A stretch of DNA of 64,000 nt from Rubrivivax sp. SCN 71-131 (GTDB lineage Bacteria > Pseudomonadota > Gammaproteobacteria > Burkholderiales > Burkholderiaceae_C). Shown in pieces: positions 1 through 7,567 of the stretch. The notes beneath the pieces were generated by a model that saw only the letters and a list, made by a program, of their open reading frames with translations, searched no databases and had not been told where the DNA came from. The translations under genes and the position numbers were made by a program. The number at the start of each line of letters is the position of its first letter. The stretch's first letter is position 1. The stretch is from the NCBI GenBank assembly GCA_001724995.1, contig MEFD01000012.1, positions 1 through 64,000 of the forward strand, in the 5' to 3' direction.

Positions 1-120
1 AAGTACAAACCGACCTCTATGCCGGACGCCGCAGCGCTATTTGACGCCCGTTTCATGCGTCGCGGGTCGCGCGAAGCGCGGTGGAGCAACTGAGATGCCT
101 GGCGACGCGCCTGTTGCGCT

Positions 121-336
121 CGCGCAGGGCCCGACGGCGCGGGCAAGACGACCTTGATGCGCGTGCTCACCGGGCTGCTCGTTCCCGACGGCGGGCGCGT
201 CACGCTGGCGGGCTTCGATGTCGTGCGCGACAACGACGCCATCCACGTCGCCAGCGGCGACATGCCGCAGCGCTTCGGTCTCTACGAAGACCTCTCGGTG
301 CTGGAGAACATGCGCCTGTATGCGCAGCTGCCCGCG
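121..336 (+). pseudogene. ABC transporter ATPase fragment (YbhF-type)
   Basis: One frame encodes a Walker A motif GPDGAGKTT followed by the MPQRFGLYEDLSVLENM segment typical of the first ATPase half of YbhF-like drug-efflux ABC proteins. An in-frame TGA at 91-93 precedes it, so no normal N-terminus exists. After about position 336 the similarity to ABC proteins stops: there is no signature motif, no Walker B and no second ATPase domain. I read it as a relic left by deletion. The family assignment rests on recognised motifs; the exact borders are uncertain. Confidence 0.6.
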
Positions 337-414
337 CCGCTGGGCCTGTACGCGCGCCTCATCGGCTGGGCCAACCCCGGCTTCCGGCGCGACGCCGGGG
401 CCGCTTCGAGCGCG

Positions 415-1006
415 CCGAACGTCGTCGCGCGCGTCGGCCAGGCGATGTACACGCCATACCGACGAGAAGCGCACCGACCCCGTGCACGGCGATCGCCCCT
501 ACGCCGGCCTGCTGTACGTCGGCCTGGCCTGGAAGCGCAGGCTTGCGTCGCCTGACGACGGCCTGGAGAGGCTGGACACGCGCGAGCTGACGCTGGGCGT
601 GATCGGGCCGGCATCGCTGGCCGAGCAGTCGCAGGACCTGGTGCATCGGCTGCGCGGCCTCGAGCGCTTTCGCGGCTGGCAGCACCAGCTGCGCAACGAA
701 CCCGCGTTTCAGCTCGCGCGGGAGCGCAAGTTCAAGCCTCGGGCCGAGGGCGCCGTACGACCCGGCTGGAGCAGCGAGGCGATCGGCAGCTGGGTGCTGC
801 GCGCGGGCAACATCGAGACCGCGGCCAGCGCAGGGGTCGAGCTGCGCGCCGGCTGGAACCTGCCCAACGACTTCGGCAGCTACCCGATCCGGCCCGGCGC
901 CGAGAACCGGCCGCCGTCGGCCGCGGCCGCACTGCGCAGCCGCGAGTTCGAACAGCAGGTCGGCCGCCACGCCTTCGGCTCGGTGGCGCCGAGCGTCGAG
1001 TTGTGA
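415..1006 (+). pseudogene. LpxR-like lipid A deacylase fragment, frameshifted
   Basis: Two frames together encode pieces of an outer-membrane lipid A deacylase of the LpxR/DUF2219 family. The first frame gives VGQAMYTP (about 433-456). The continuation, DRPYAGLLYVGLAW then LTLGVIGPASLAEQSQ, NEPAFQLARERKF and GWNLPNDFGSYPIRPG, is in the next frame, so a single-base indel near 455-460 splits the gene. There is no signal peptide or start. The C-terminal beta-barrel strands after the PNDFG motif are missing: the frame ends at 1006 with unrelated residues. It abuts the ABC ATPase relic and is probably non-functional. Confidence 0.65.
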
Positions 1007-1109
1007 ACCCTTGCGCCCAAGCCCTCGCCTCATCTTCCCTCACCCGGCGGCCGCGGGACATGCAAGCCTGGCCTGCCGACTGCCGCAGCGCCGCCAGGCG
1101 GCGCGCGGG

Positions 1110-2009
1110 TCAGGCGCAGCAGGCGCGGCCTGAGGCGCTGCGGGCGGGCGCGGCGGCGCCCTCCGCGGGAGCGATCTGCGCCGACAGCGGCTTGACGGCA
1201 CGGATGAAGCCGCTGGCGAACTTGTCGTCGACGAGGTGCGCGATGCGCTCCAGCTCCTCGCCCTGGTCGGCAAGGAAGGCGCGGGCGTCCTCGGCGCGGT
1301 AGGCGCGCGTGATCTCGATCGAGGCCTGCTCGAAGCCGGCCGCGCCCAGCCGTGCGAGGTAGTCGCTCTCGTCGAGCGCGCCGGCGACGCAGCCGATCCA
1401 CAACTCGACGTTGCGGCGGATCGCCTGCGGCACCTCGCCGCGCACCACGACGTCGGAGACCGCGAAGCGGCCGCCCGGGCGCAGCACGCGCCAGGCTTCG
1501 CGCAGCACGCGGTCCTTGTCGGCGGCGAGGTTGATGACGCAGTTGGAGATGATGACGTCGACCGAGTTCGCCGGCAGCGGGATGTGCTCGATGTCGCCCT
1601 TCAGGAAGTGCACGTTGCGAAGACCGCTCTTGCGCTTGTTCTCCTGCGCCAGCGCCAGCATTTCGTCGGTCATGTCCAGGCCGTAGACGGTGCCGGTGGG
1701 GCCGACGCGGCGCGCCGAGAGCAACACGTCGATGCCGCCGCCCGAACCCAGGTCGAGCACCGTCTCGCCGGCGCCGAGCTCGGCCAGCGCGGTCGGGTTG
1801 CCGCAGCCCAGCGAGGCCGCGATCGCCATCTCGGGCACCTCGTCGGCCTGCGCGGCATCGTAGAGGTCGACGGTGATCGGATCGATGCGCGCCTCGTGTG
1901 CCGGCGCCGCACCGCAGCAACTGCCTGCGCCGCCGCGGCGCACGCGCTCGGCGGCCTGTCCGTACTTCTCGCGCACGACATCCTTGATCGATTCGGGGCT
2001 CGGGCTCAT
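1110..2009 (-). CDS. arsM: Arsenite S-adenosylmethionine methyltransferase
   Basis: 299-residue ArsM, which methylates trivalent arsenic using SAM and thiols, giving volatile or more oxidised methylarsenicals. The SAM loop is DLGSGGGID (residues 86-94). The arsenic-binding cysteines of the family are recognisable as C69, C157 (in SNCVIN) and C207 (in WIGCVAGAL); extra CC pairs occur at 31-32 and at the extreme C-terminus. The ATG at 2007-2009 is preceded by GGAG and overlaps the upstream arsR stop by four bases, so the two are translationally coupled and probably share the arsR operator. Family membership is clear from the motifs; activity is not shown. Confidence 0.93.
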   Translation of the reverse strand: MSPSPESIKDVVREKYGQAAERVRRGGAGSCCGAAPAHEARIDPITVDLYDAAQADEVPEMAIAASLGCGNPTALAELGAGETVLDLGSGGGIDVLLSARRVGPTGTVYGLDMTDEMLALAQENKRKSGLRNVHFLKGDIEHIPLPANSVDVIISNCVINLAADKDRVLREAWRVLRPGGRFAVSDVVVRGEVPQAIRRNVELWIGCVAGALDESDYLARLGAAGFEQASIEITRAYRAEDARAFLADQGEELERIAHLVDDKFASGFIRAVKPLSAQIAPAEGAAAPARSASGRACCA

Positions 2010-2374
2010 GGGGTTCTCCGGGTCGGGGGTGAAGCGGGGTTGCAGCACACGACGCGCGCGGGCTCGACGACGCGATTGCGCGTGCAGCACTCGGCGTAGA
2101 GGAAGCCCAGCAACTGCGTCAGCGCCGAAGTGTCGGCGCGGCAGCGCAGGAAGGTGCCTTCGCGCCGCACGTCGACGAGGCCCTGGCCGCGAAGCTTGTC
2201 GAGGTGATGCGAGAGCGTGGAACCGGCCATGCCGAGTTCGGCGGCGATCTCGCCCACCACGCATCCTTCGGGGTGCGCAGCCAGCAACAGCCGCATGATG
2301 CGCAGCCGCGGCTCGGTGCCCATGGCGGCCAGCATGCCGGCACTGCGCGTGAGCAAGTCGTCCTTCGGCACCAT
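2006..2374 (-). CDS. arsR: ArsR-family arsenic-responsive repressor
   Basis: 122-residue winged-helix repressor with the helix-turn-helix around residues 38-60 (AAELGMAGSTLSHHLDKL). Metalloid ligands appear to be C-terminal: C96-C97 in FLYAECC, as in the Acidithiobacillus-type ArsR rather than the E. coli CVC-loop type, plus a second pair C110-C111. I chose the ATG at 2372-2374 because AAGGA lies seven bases upstream; an upstream in-frame ATG would begin inside the putative operator. It should repress its own promoter and arsM and release DNA on binding As(III) or Sb(III). No arsenite efflux gene lies beside it. Confidence 0.9.
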   Translation of the reverse strand: MVPKDDLLTRSAGMLAAMGTEPRLRIMRLLLAAHPEGCVVGEIAAELGMAGSTLSHHLDKLRGQGLVDVRREGTFLRCRADTSALTQLLGFLYAECCTRNRVVEPARVVCCNPASPPTRRTP

Positions 2375-2398
2375 CGGGATCCTTCTTTGATTCTGTTT

Positions 2399-2431
2399 TT
2401 CTAGAATATTCGAATTTTGATGGTACGGCAA
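2399..2431 (-). promoter_or_regulatory. arsR promoter with overlapping palindromic operator
   Basis: On the minus strand TTGCCG (2426-2431) and TATTCT (2403-2408), separated by 17 bases, form a plausible sigma-70 promoter. Three overlapping 8-bp palindromes cover the -10 element: TTCTAGAA (2399-2406), GAATATTC (2404-2411) and ATTCGAAT (2408-2415). This AT-rich patch stands out from the GC-rich surroundings and is where an ArsR dimer would block transcription. Confidence 0.65.
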
Positions 2432-2491
2432 GCCCCGATCGGCAGGGTGTCGAAAGCTGGGCCGCGCCGCTTCGCCGCGGCGCGATTTCGG

Positions 2492-2752
2492 CTACTTCAA
2501 CGACTCGATCAGGTCCACGTATTCCTGCATCGCCTCGTCGGCCGACTTGCCGGCCAGGGCGGCCCAGGCGTCGTGCTTGGCGCGGCCGACCAGGTCGGTG
2601 AAGCCCGGGCGCTTGCCTTCGTTGTCGCCCTCGGTGGCCTGCTTGTAGAGCGCGTAGATCTGCAGCAGCGTGCGGTTGTCGGGCCGCTCGGGCAGCTGCT
2701 TGCTCTGGGCGACGGCCGTCTCGAACGCGGTCTTCAGTTTCGGCTTGGCCAT
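2492..2752 (-). CDS. Acyl-CoA-binding protein (ACBP)
   Basis: 86-residue four-helix ACBP. The family hallmark LQIYALYKQAT, with the CoA-contacting Tyr/Lys, is present, followed by KRPGFTDLVGRAKHDAWAALAGKSADEAMQ-type helices split here only by normal variation. The full family length is about 86-90 residues, so the gene is intact. The start ATG (2750-2752) has AGGAG upstream; a longer in-frame extension exists but lacks a ribosome binding site. ACBP buffers cytoplasmic long-chain acyl-CoA. Its divergent neighbour is an acyl-CoA-using wax ester/triacylglycerol synthase, which suggests a shared role in acyl-CoA storage or trafficking. Confidence 0.9.
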   Translation of the reverse strand: MAKPKLKTAFETAVAQSKQLPERPDNRTLLQIYALYKQATEGDNEGKRPGFTDLVGRAKHDAWAALAGKSADEAMQEYVDLIESLK

Positions 2753-2885
2753 GTGCGGCGCTCCTGGCAGGGGTGGCAAGGGGTTGCGGGAAGCGATGCG
2801 GCGCGCAGGCCCCGGGCTTGACGGCATCATCGTGGCCTAGGATCGTACGCGGCGCCGCGCGCCGCAGGACCCCAGGAGAAGCCCG

Positions 2886-4451
2886 ATGCCCGAACCCCGA
2901 TCGCAGCGCATGGCGCGTGTGGACACCGCCTGGCTGCGCATGGACAACGACGTCAACCTGATGATGATCGTCGGCGTCTGGATCCTCGCCACCCCCGTCA
3001 CCCTGCAGGCAGCGCGCGCGCGCGTGGCCGACAAGCTGCTGAAGTACGAGCGCTTTCGCCAGCGCATCGAGCACGACGCGATCGGCTGCAGCTGGGTCGA
3101 GGACGCGGCGTTCGAAATCGAGCATCACGTCGCGCCCATGACCCTCTCGCCGGGCCCCGGCGAGAGCGAGCGCCAGGCGCTGCAGCGCCTGTGCGGCGAG
3201 ATGGCCGGCACGCCGCTGGACGAGGACCGCCCGCCCTGGCAGTTCCACTTCGTCGAGCACTTCGAGGGCGGCTCGGCGATGGTGGCGCGCATCCACCACT
3301 GCGTCGCCGACGGCATCGCGCTGATCTCGGTGATGCACTCGATCACCGACGGCGGCAGCGACCCGCCGCGGCGCCGGCGCCGCGAGGAGGACGCGAGCGA
3401 CGACGGCGACTGGCTCTCCGACATCGTGATCCGCCCGCTCACCGGGGTCGCGGCGCAGGCGGTGGACCTCTCGGGCCAGGGCATCGCGCGCACGCTGCAG
3501 GCGCTGGCCGCTCCCGAAGCCTCGCTGGCCGGGGCGCTGGAGCTGGCGCGCAGCGGCGCGCGCGTGCTCGGCGACGCCGCCGCCCTGGCCTTGCTGGGCG
3601 ATGATTCGCCGACGCGGCTCAAGGGCCTGCCCGAAGGCCGCAAGCTCGCGACGTGGAGCGAGCCGCTGCCGCTGGTCGAGGTGAAGGCCATCGGCAAGGC
3701 GCTCGGTTGTTCGGTCAACGACGTGCTGCTGAGCTGCGCGGCCGGCGCCATCGGCGGCTACCTGCGCGCACTCGGCGACGACCCGACGGGGCAGGAGATC
3801 CGCGTCATGGTGCCGGTGAACCTGCGCCCCATTGCGGAGGCCTGGAAGCTCGGCAACCGCTTCGGCCTGGCGCCGCTGGTGCTGCCGATCGGCATCGAGA
3901 ACCCGATCGAGCGCGTGTTCGCAGTGCGTCGGCGCATGGCCGAACTCAAGGGCAGCTACCAGCCGCTGCTGGCCTACGGCGTGCTGGCGCTCGCCGGCCA
4001 GCTCGTCAAGCCGGCGCAGGACGCGATCCTGAACCTGTTCTCGCGCAAGACCACGGCGGTGATGACCAACGTCCCCGGACCGACGCAGCCGTTGTTCTTC
4101 TGCGGCGCGCAACTGCGCCAGAACATGTTCTGGGTGCCGACCACGGGCGACCTGGGGCTGGGCCTGTCCATCCTCTCCTACGCCGGCGGCGTGCAGTTCG
4201 GGCTCATGACCGACCGCGCCTTGTGTCCGGACCCGGAGCGCATCAGCGAGCGCTTCGCGGCCGAGTTCGAGCAGCTGCTGCTGGTGACGATGATGCTGCC
4301 TTGGGACGAGGTGACCGGCGCCGCGCCGGCACCGGCTGCGGCGCCGTCGTCGGCGGCGGCGCGTCCAGCTGCATCGCCGCGGCGTGTGCGCGCAGCCAGC
4401 GGTGGCCGGGGTCGTGCGCCGAGCGCCAGGTCCAGTACATCGCCACCGTGA
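2886..4451 (+). CDS. WS/DGAT wax ester synthase/diacylglycerol acyltransferase
   Basis: 521-residue member of the bifunctional WS/DGAT family, which esterifies acyl-CoA with fatty alcohols or diacylglycerol. The catalytic HHxxxDG motif is HHCVADG at residues 137-143; a conserved NDVLL segment and the C-terminal TNVPGP motif are also present. Start ATG with AGGAGA upstream. The last roughly 50 residues are Ala/Pro/Ser/Arg-rich and resemble no family sequence; they overlap, on the opposite strand, the 3' end of the LysR gene. The enzyme core therefore probably ends near LPWDEV and the tail is read-through into the neighbour. It implies storage of neutral lipid. Confidence 0.88.
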   Translation: MPEPRSQRMARVDTAWLRMDNDVNLMMIVGVWILATPVTLQAARARVADKLLKYERFRQRIEHDAIGCSWVEDAAFEIEHHVAPMTLSPGPGESERQALQRLCGEMAGTPLDEDRPPWQFHFVEHFEGGSAMVARIHHCVADGIALISVMHSITDGGSDPPRRRRREEDASDDGDWLSDIVIRPLTGVAAQAVDLSGQGIARTLQALAAPEASLAGALELARSGARVLGDAAALALLGDDSPTRLKGLPEGRKLATWSEPLPLVEVKAIGKALGCSVNDVLLSCAAGAIGGYLRALGDDPTGQEIRVMVPVNLRPIAEAWKLGNRFGLAPLVLPIGIENPIERVFAVRRRMAELKGSYQPLLAYGVLALAGQLVKPAQDAILNLFSRKTTAVMTNVPGPTQPLFFCGAQLRQNMFWVPTTGDLGLGLSILSYAGGVQFGLMTDRALCPDPERISERFAAEFEQLLLVTMMLPWDEVTGAAPAPAAAPSSAAARPAASPRRVRAASGGRGRAPSARSSTSPP

Positions 4452-5247
4452 AGGGCGGCAGCCCGAGGTCGACCTCGACGATCTGCAGCGCGTGCGTGGC
4501 GGCGAAGCGCAGCGCCGGGCGTCGCGGCAGGATCACCGCGAGGTCCGTCGCTGCGAGGATCGCCGGCACGACCATGAAGTGCGGCAGCGTCAGGCGGATG
4601 CGCGGCTCCAGCCCGAGCAGATGCAGCACGCGCGCGGGCTCGGCGTGGCTGTCGACGAGCACGAACTCCAGCCGCTCGAGCGCGCGGCGGTCGCGCAGCC
4701 GCAGCGCCTGCGGGTGGCCGCGGCGCAGCAGCACGACGTAGCGCTCCTGCAGGATGGACTGGCTCTCGGTGCCGGCGAGCGACGGCAGGTAGCCGAACGC
4801 CAGGTCCAGCCGGCCGTCCTCGAGCGCCGCGGCCACGGCCTCCGAGGAGAGCTGCACGGCGTCGACGCGCACGCCGGGCGCCTCGCGCCCGATGGCCGCC
4901 AGCAGCGGCGGCAGGAACTCGTCCGCGCCGATGTCGCTCATGTGCACGATGAAGCGCCGCTGCGAGCGCGCGGCGTTGAACTGCGCGCTCTCGCTCAGCG
5001 CGAGGTCGAGCTGGCGCAGCGCCGCCTCGGTCTGGCGCGCGAACAGATCGGCGCGCGGGGTCGGCGCGACGCCGCCGCTGCGGCGGATGAAGAGCGGATC
5101 GCGCAGCGCCAGCCGCAGCCGCGTCAGCGCGTGGCTGACCGCCGGCTGGCTCAGGCCCAGGGCCTCGGCGGCGCGGCTGACGCTGCGCGCCGCATGCACC
5201 GCCGCGAAGACGTGCAGCAGGTTGAGGTCGAAGTCCTTGATATTCAT
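4243..5247 (-). CDS. LysR-family transcriptional regulator
   Basis: 334-residue LysR regulator with an N-terminal winged helix (residues about 5-63: DLNLLHVFAAV, RAAEALGLSQPAVSHALTRL) and a periplasmic-binding-like effector domain. It is transcribed away from iorA, the usual geometry for a LysR controlling its divergent neighbour, so indolepyruvate or another aryl-pyruvate is a reasonable but unproven effector. A second in-frame ATG at 5254-5256 would add three residues. LysR proteins normally end near HRWLRAHAAAM; here about 45 low-complexity residues follow, antisense to the 3' end of the WS/DGAT gene. Assignment to LysR is certain, target and ligand are inferred. Confidence 0.9.
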   Translation of the reverse strand: MNIKDFDLNLLHVFAAVHAARSVSRAAEALGLSQPAVSHALTRLRLALRDPLFIRRSGGVAPTPRADLFARQTEAALRQLDLALSESAQFNAARSQRRFIVHMSDIGADEFLPPLLAAIGREAPGVRVDAVQLSSEAVAAALEDGRLDLAFGYLPSLAGTESQSILQERYVVLLRRGHPQALRLRDRRALERLEFVLVDSHAEPARVLHLLGLEPRIRLTLPHFMVVPAILAATDLAVILPRRPALRFAATHALQIVEVDLGLPPFTVAMYWTWRSAHDPGHRWLRAHAAAMQLDAPPPTTAPQPVPARRRSPRPKAASSSPAAAARTRPRSAR

Positions 5248-5250
5248 CCC

Positions 5251-5279
5251 TTGCATATTACTTAGAAAGACCTTTGCAT
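5251..5279. promoter_or_regulatory. Candidate LysR site: TTGCAT direct repeat
   Basis: TTGCAT occurs at 5251-5256 and again at 5274-5279, 23 bases apart (about two helical turns), with an AT-rich stretch between (ATTACTTAGAAAG). It is the only AT-rich island in the divergent lysR-iorA intergenic region and is a candidate regulator-binding or promoter segment. No clear sigma-70 pair was found. Confidence 0.35.
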
Positions 5280-5355
5280 GGACGAATGGAAAGGCAGTGC
5301 CTAGAGTCGGGGCAGCCGCTCGAGCAAGCCAACCCACGACACCGGGGCCCGCACG

Positions 5356-7524
5356 ATGGAAGTCCAGTTCACCGAAGAGATCGCCCACCTGCAGCTGGGT
5401 CGGGGCGCCACCTTCCATGGCGAAGGCATCATGGCCATCACCAAGGCCATCCTGCAGTCGGGCGTGGCCTACGTCGGCGGCTACCAGGGCGCCCCGGTGT
5501 CGCACCTGATGGACGTGCTGGTGCAGTCCAAGGACTACCTGGACACGCTGGGCGTGCACGTCGAGGCCTGCAGCAACGAGGCCTCGGCCGCGGCCATGCT
5601 CGGCGCCAGCATCCACTACCCGCTGCGCGGCTGCGTCACCTGGAAGAGCATCGTCGGCACCAACGTCGCCGCCGACGCGCTCTCCAACCTGGCCAGCCCC
5701 GGCGTCGTCGGCGGCGCCCTGATCGTCGTCGGCGAGGACTACGGCGAGGGCGCCAGCGTGGTGCAGGAGCGCACGCACGCCTTCGCCATGAAGAGCACGA
5801 TCGCGCTCTTCGATCCGCGGCCCGAGCTGCAGCGCATGGTCGACCTCGTCGAGCACGCCTACGCGCTCAGCGAGGCCAGCAACATGCCGGCGATGATGGG
5901 CCTGCGCATCCGCGCCTGCCACGTGCGCGGCTCCTTCGCCGCCCGGGACAACGTGTCGCCGCGCGTGTCCACGCGCGACCTGATGGAGGAGCCCGCGGGC
6001 TTCGACTACAGCCGCCTGTCGCACCCGCCGGTGACCTTCGGCCACGAGAAGCTCAAGGTGCAGCAGCGCATCCCCGCGGCGCAGGCCTACATCGAGCAAC
6101 ACCGGCTCAACGAGCATTTCGACGGCGCCGAGGCCGACCTGAAGCGCCTGGGCATCATCGTGCAGGGCGGCCTGCACCCGGCGCTGATCCGCGCGCTGCA
6201 GCGCGTGGGCATGGCGGACGCCTTCGGCGCGAGCCGCATCCCGCTGCTCGTGCTCAACGTCACCTTCCCGCTCGTGCCGCGCGAGCTCGCCGCCTTCTGC
6301 GCCGGCAAGGACGCGGTGCTGGTGCTCGAGGAAGGCTACCCCGAATACATCGAGAAGGACCTCGTGACCGCGCTGCGGCGCCTCGACGTGCAGACCGTGG
6401 TGCACGGCAAGGACCTGATCAGCGCACCCGGCGAGTACACCGTCGAGGCGATGGTGCCCGGTCTCGTCGCCTACCTCGAGCGCTGGGCCGCCGAGGTCGA
6501 CACCGCCGACGCGCGCACCTGGCTGGCCGGCAACGCCGAGCGCCGCGCCGACGTGGAGAAGATGCTCGGGCCCATCCCCGCGCGGCCGCCGGGCTTTTGC
6601 ATCGGCTGCCCGGAACGGCCCGTGTTCGCCGCGCTCAAGCTGGCGCAGGACCAGGTCGGCAAGGCGCACATCGCCGCCGACATCGGCTGCCACTCCTTCG
6701 CCACCTTCGAGCCCTTCGAATCCGGGCACTCGATCCTCGGCTACGGCATGAGCCTGGCCAGCCGCGCCGGCGTGAGCCCGATGATGCAGCGGCGCAGCAT
6801 CGCCATCATGGGCGACGGCGGCTTCTGGCACAACGGCCTGCTCACCGGCGTCGAGGCCGCGCTCTTCAACCGCGACGACGCGGTGCTCATCATCCTGAAG
6901 AACGGCTACACCTCGGCCACCGGCACGCAGGACATCATCAGCACGCCCGACGACGAGGTGAAGGCCGACGCCGAGCGGCGCGTCGCGCTCAACCAGAGCC
7001 TGGTCGACAAGAACAAGACCATCGAGGGCACGCTCAAGGGCATGGGCGTGGACTGGATGCGCGTCGTCAACAGCTACGACGTGAGCGCCATGCGCCGCAC
7101 CGTGCAGGAGGCCTTGACGACGAGCTACGACGGCCTGAAGGTCATCGTCGCCGAGGGCGAGTGCATGCTCGAGCGCCAGCGCCGCATCAAGCCCTGGAAC
7201 GCCGCGCGCCTGAAGCGCGGCGAGCGCGTCGAGCGCGTCAAGTACGGCGTCGACGAGGACGTGTGCACCGGCGATCACGCCTGCATCCGCCTCTCGGGCT
7301 GCCCGACGCTGACCATCCGCGACAACCCGGACCCGCTGCGCGTGGACCCCATCGCCACCGTCATCGACGGCTGCGTCGGCTGCGGCCTGTGCGGCTCCAA
7401 CGCCCACGCCGCGACGCTTTGCCCGAGCTTCTACCGCGCCGAGGTGATCGCCAACCCGCACTGGGGCGAGCGGCTCGTCGCCGCGCTGCGGCAGACCATC
7501 ACCGGCTGGCTGCGTCCGGCTTGA
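5356..7524 (+). CDS. iorA: Indolepyruvate:ferredoxin oxidoreductase, alpha subunit
   Basis: 722-residue large subunit of the thiamine-diphosphate enzyme that oxidatively decarboxylates aryl-pyruvates (indolepyruvate, phenylpyruvate) to aryl-acetyl-CoA with reduction of ferredoxin. Seen: an N-terminal pyrimidine-binding transketolase fold, a TPP-binding core (CIGCPERPVF, then GDGGFWHNGL and NGYTSATG), and a C-terminal ferredoxin-like domain with cysteine groups near residues 636-700 (VCTGDHACIRLSGCP and GCVGCGLCGSNA). iorB begins 43 bases downstream. In this window the product indoleacetyl-CoA would feed the indoleacetate operon; true substrate preference among aryl-pyruvates is unknown. Confidence 0.93.
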   Translation: MEVQFTEEIAHLQLGRGATFHGEGIMAITKAILQSGVAYVGGYQGAPVSHLMDVLVQSKDYLDTLGVHVEACSNEASAAAMLGASIHYPLRGCVTWKSIVGTNVAADALSNLASPGVVGGALIVVGEDYGEGASVVQERTHAFAMKSTIALFDPRPELQRMVDLVEHAYALSEASNMPAMMGLRIRACHVRGSFAARDNVSPRVSTRDLMEEPAGFDYSRLSHPPVTFGHEKLKVQQRIPAAQAYIEQHRLNEHFDGAEADLKRLGIIVQGGLHPALIRALQRVGMADAFGASRIPLLVLNVTFPLVPRELAAFCAGKDAVLVLEEGYPEYIEKDLVTALRRLDVQTVVHGKDLISAPGEYTVEAMVPGLVAYLERWAAEVDTADARTWLAGNAERRADVEKMLGPIPARPPGFCIGCPERPVFAALKLAQDQVGKAHIAADIGCHSFATFEPFESGHSILGYGMSLASRAGVSPMMQRRSIAIMGDGGFWHNGLLTGVEAALFNRDDAVLIILKNGYTSATGTQDIISTPDDEVKADAERRVALNQSLVDKNKTIEGTLKGMGVDWMRVVNSYDVSAMRRTVQEALTTSYDGLKVIVAEGECMLERQRRIKPWNAARLKRGERVERVKYGVDEDVCTGDHACIRLSGCPTLTIRDNPDPLRVDPIATVIDGCVGCGLCGSNAHAATLCPSFYRAEVIANPHWGERLVAALRQTITGWLRPA

Positions 7525-7567
7525 GCCGCGACACCGGCACCGCCCCAGGCATCGAGCAAGGCACGGC

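Noticed and set aside
1110..4112. Very long minus-strand open frame of about 1000 codons
   Set aside because: Only its last 299 codons (ArsM) resemble a real protein; the rest is antisense to ACBP and WS/DGAT genes and is the stop-poor frame expected in very GC-rich DNA. The same holds for the other long antisense frames (for example 18316-22458, 27202-31218, 36161-39799).
4243..4451. Fusion of WS/DGAT with a regulatory tail
   Set aside because: The tail is low-complexity, antisense to lysR, and matches no known domain; read-through is simpler.
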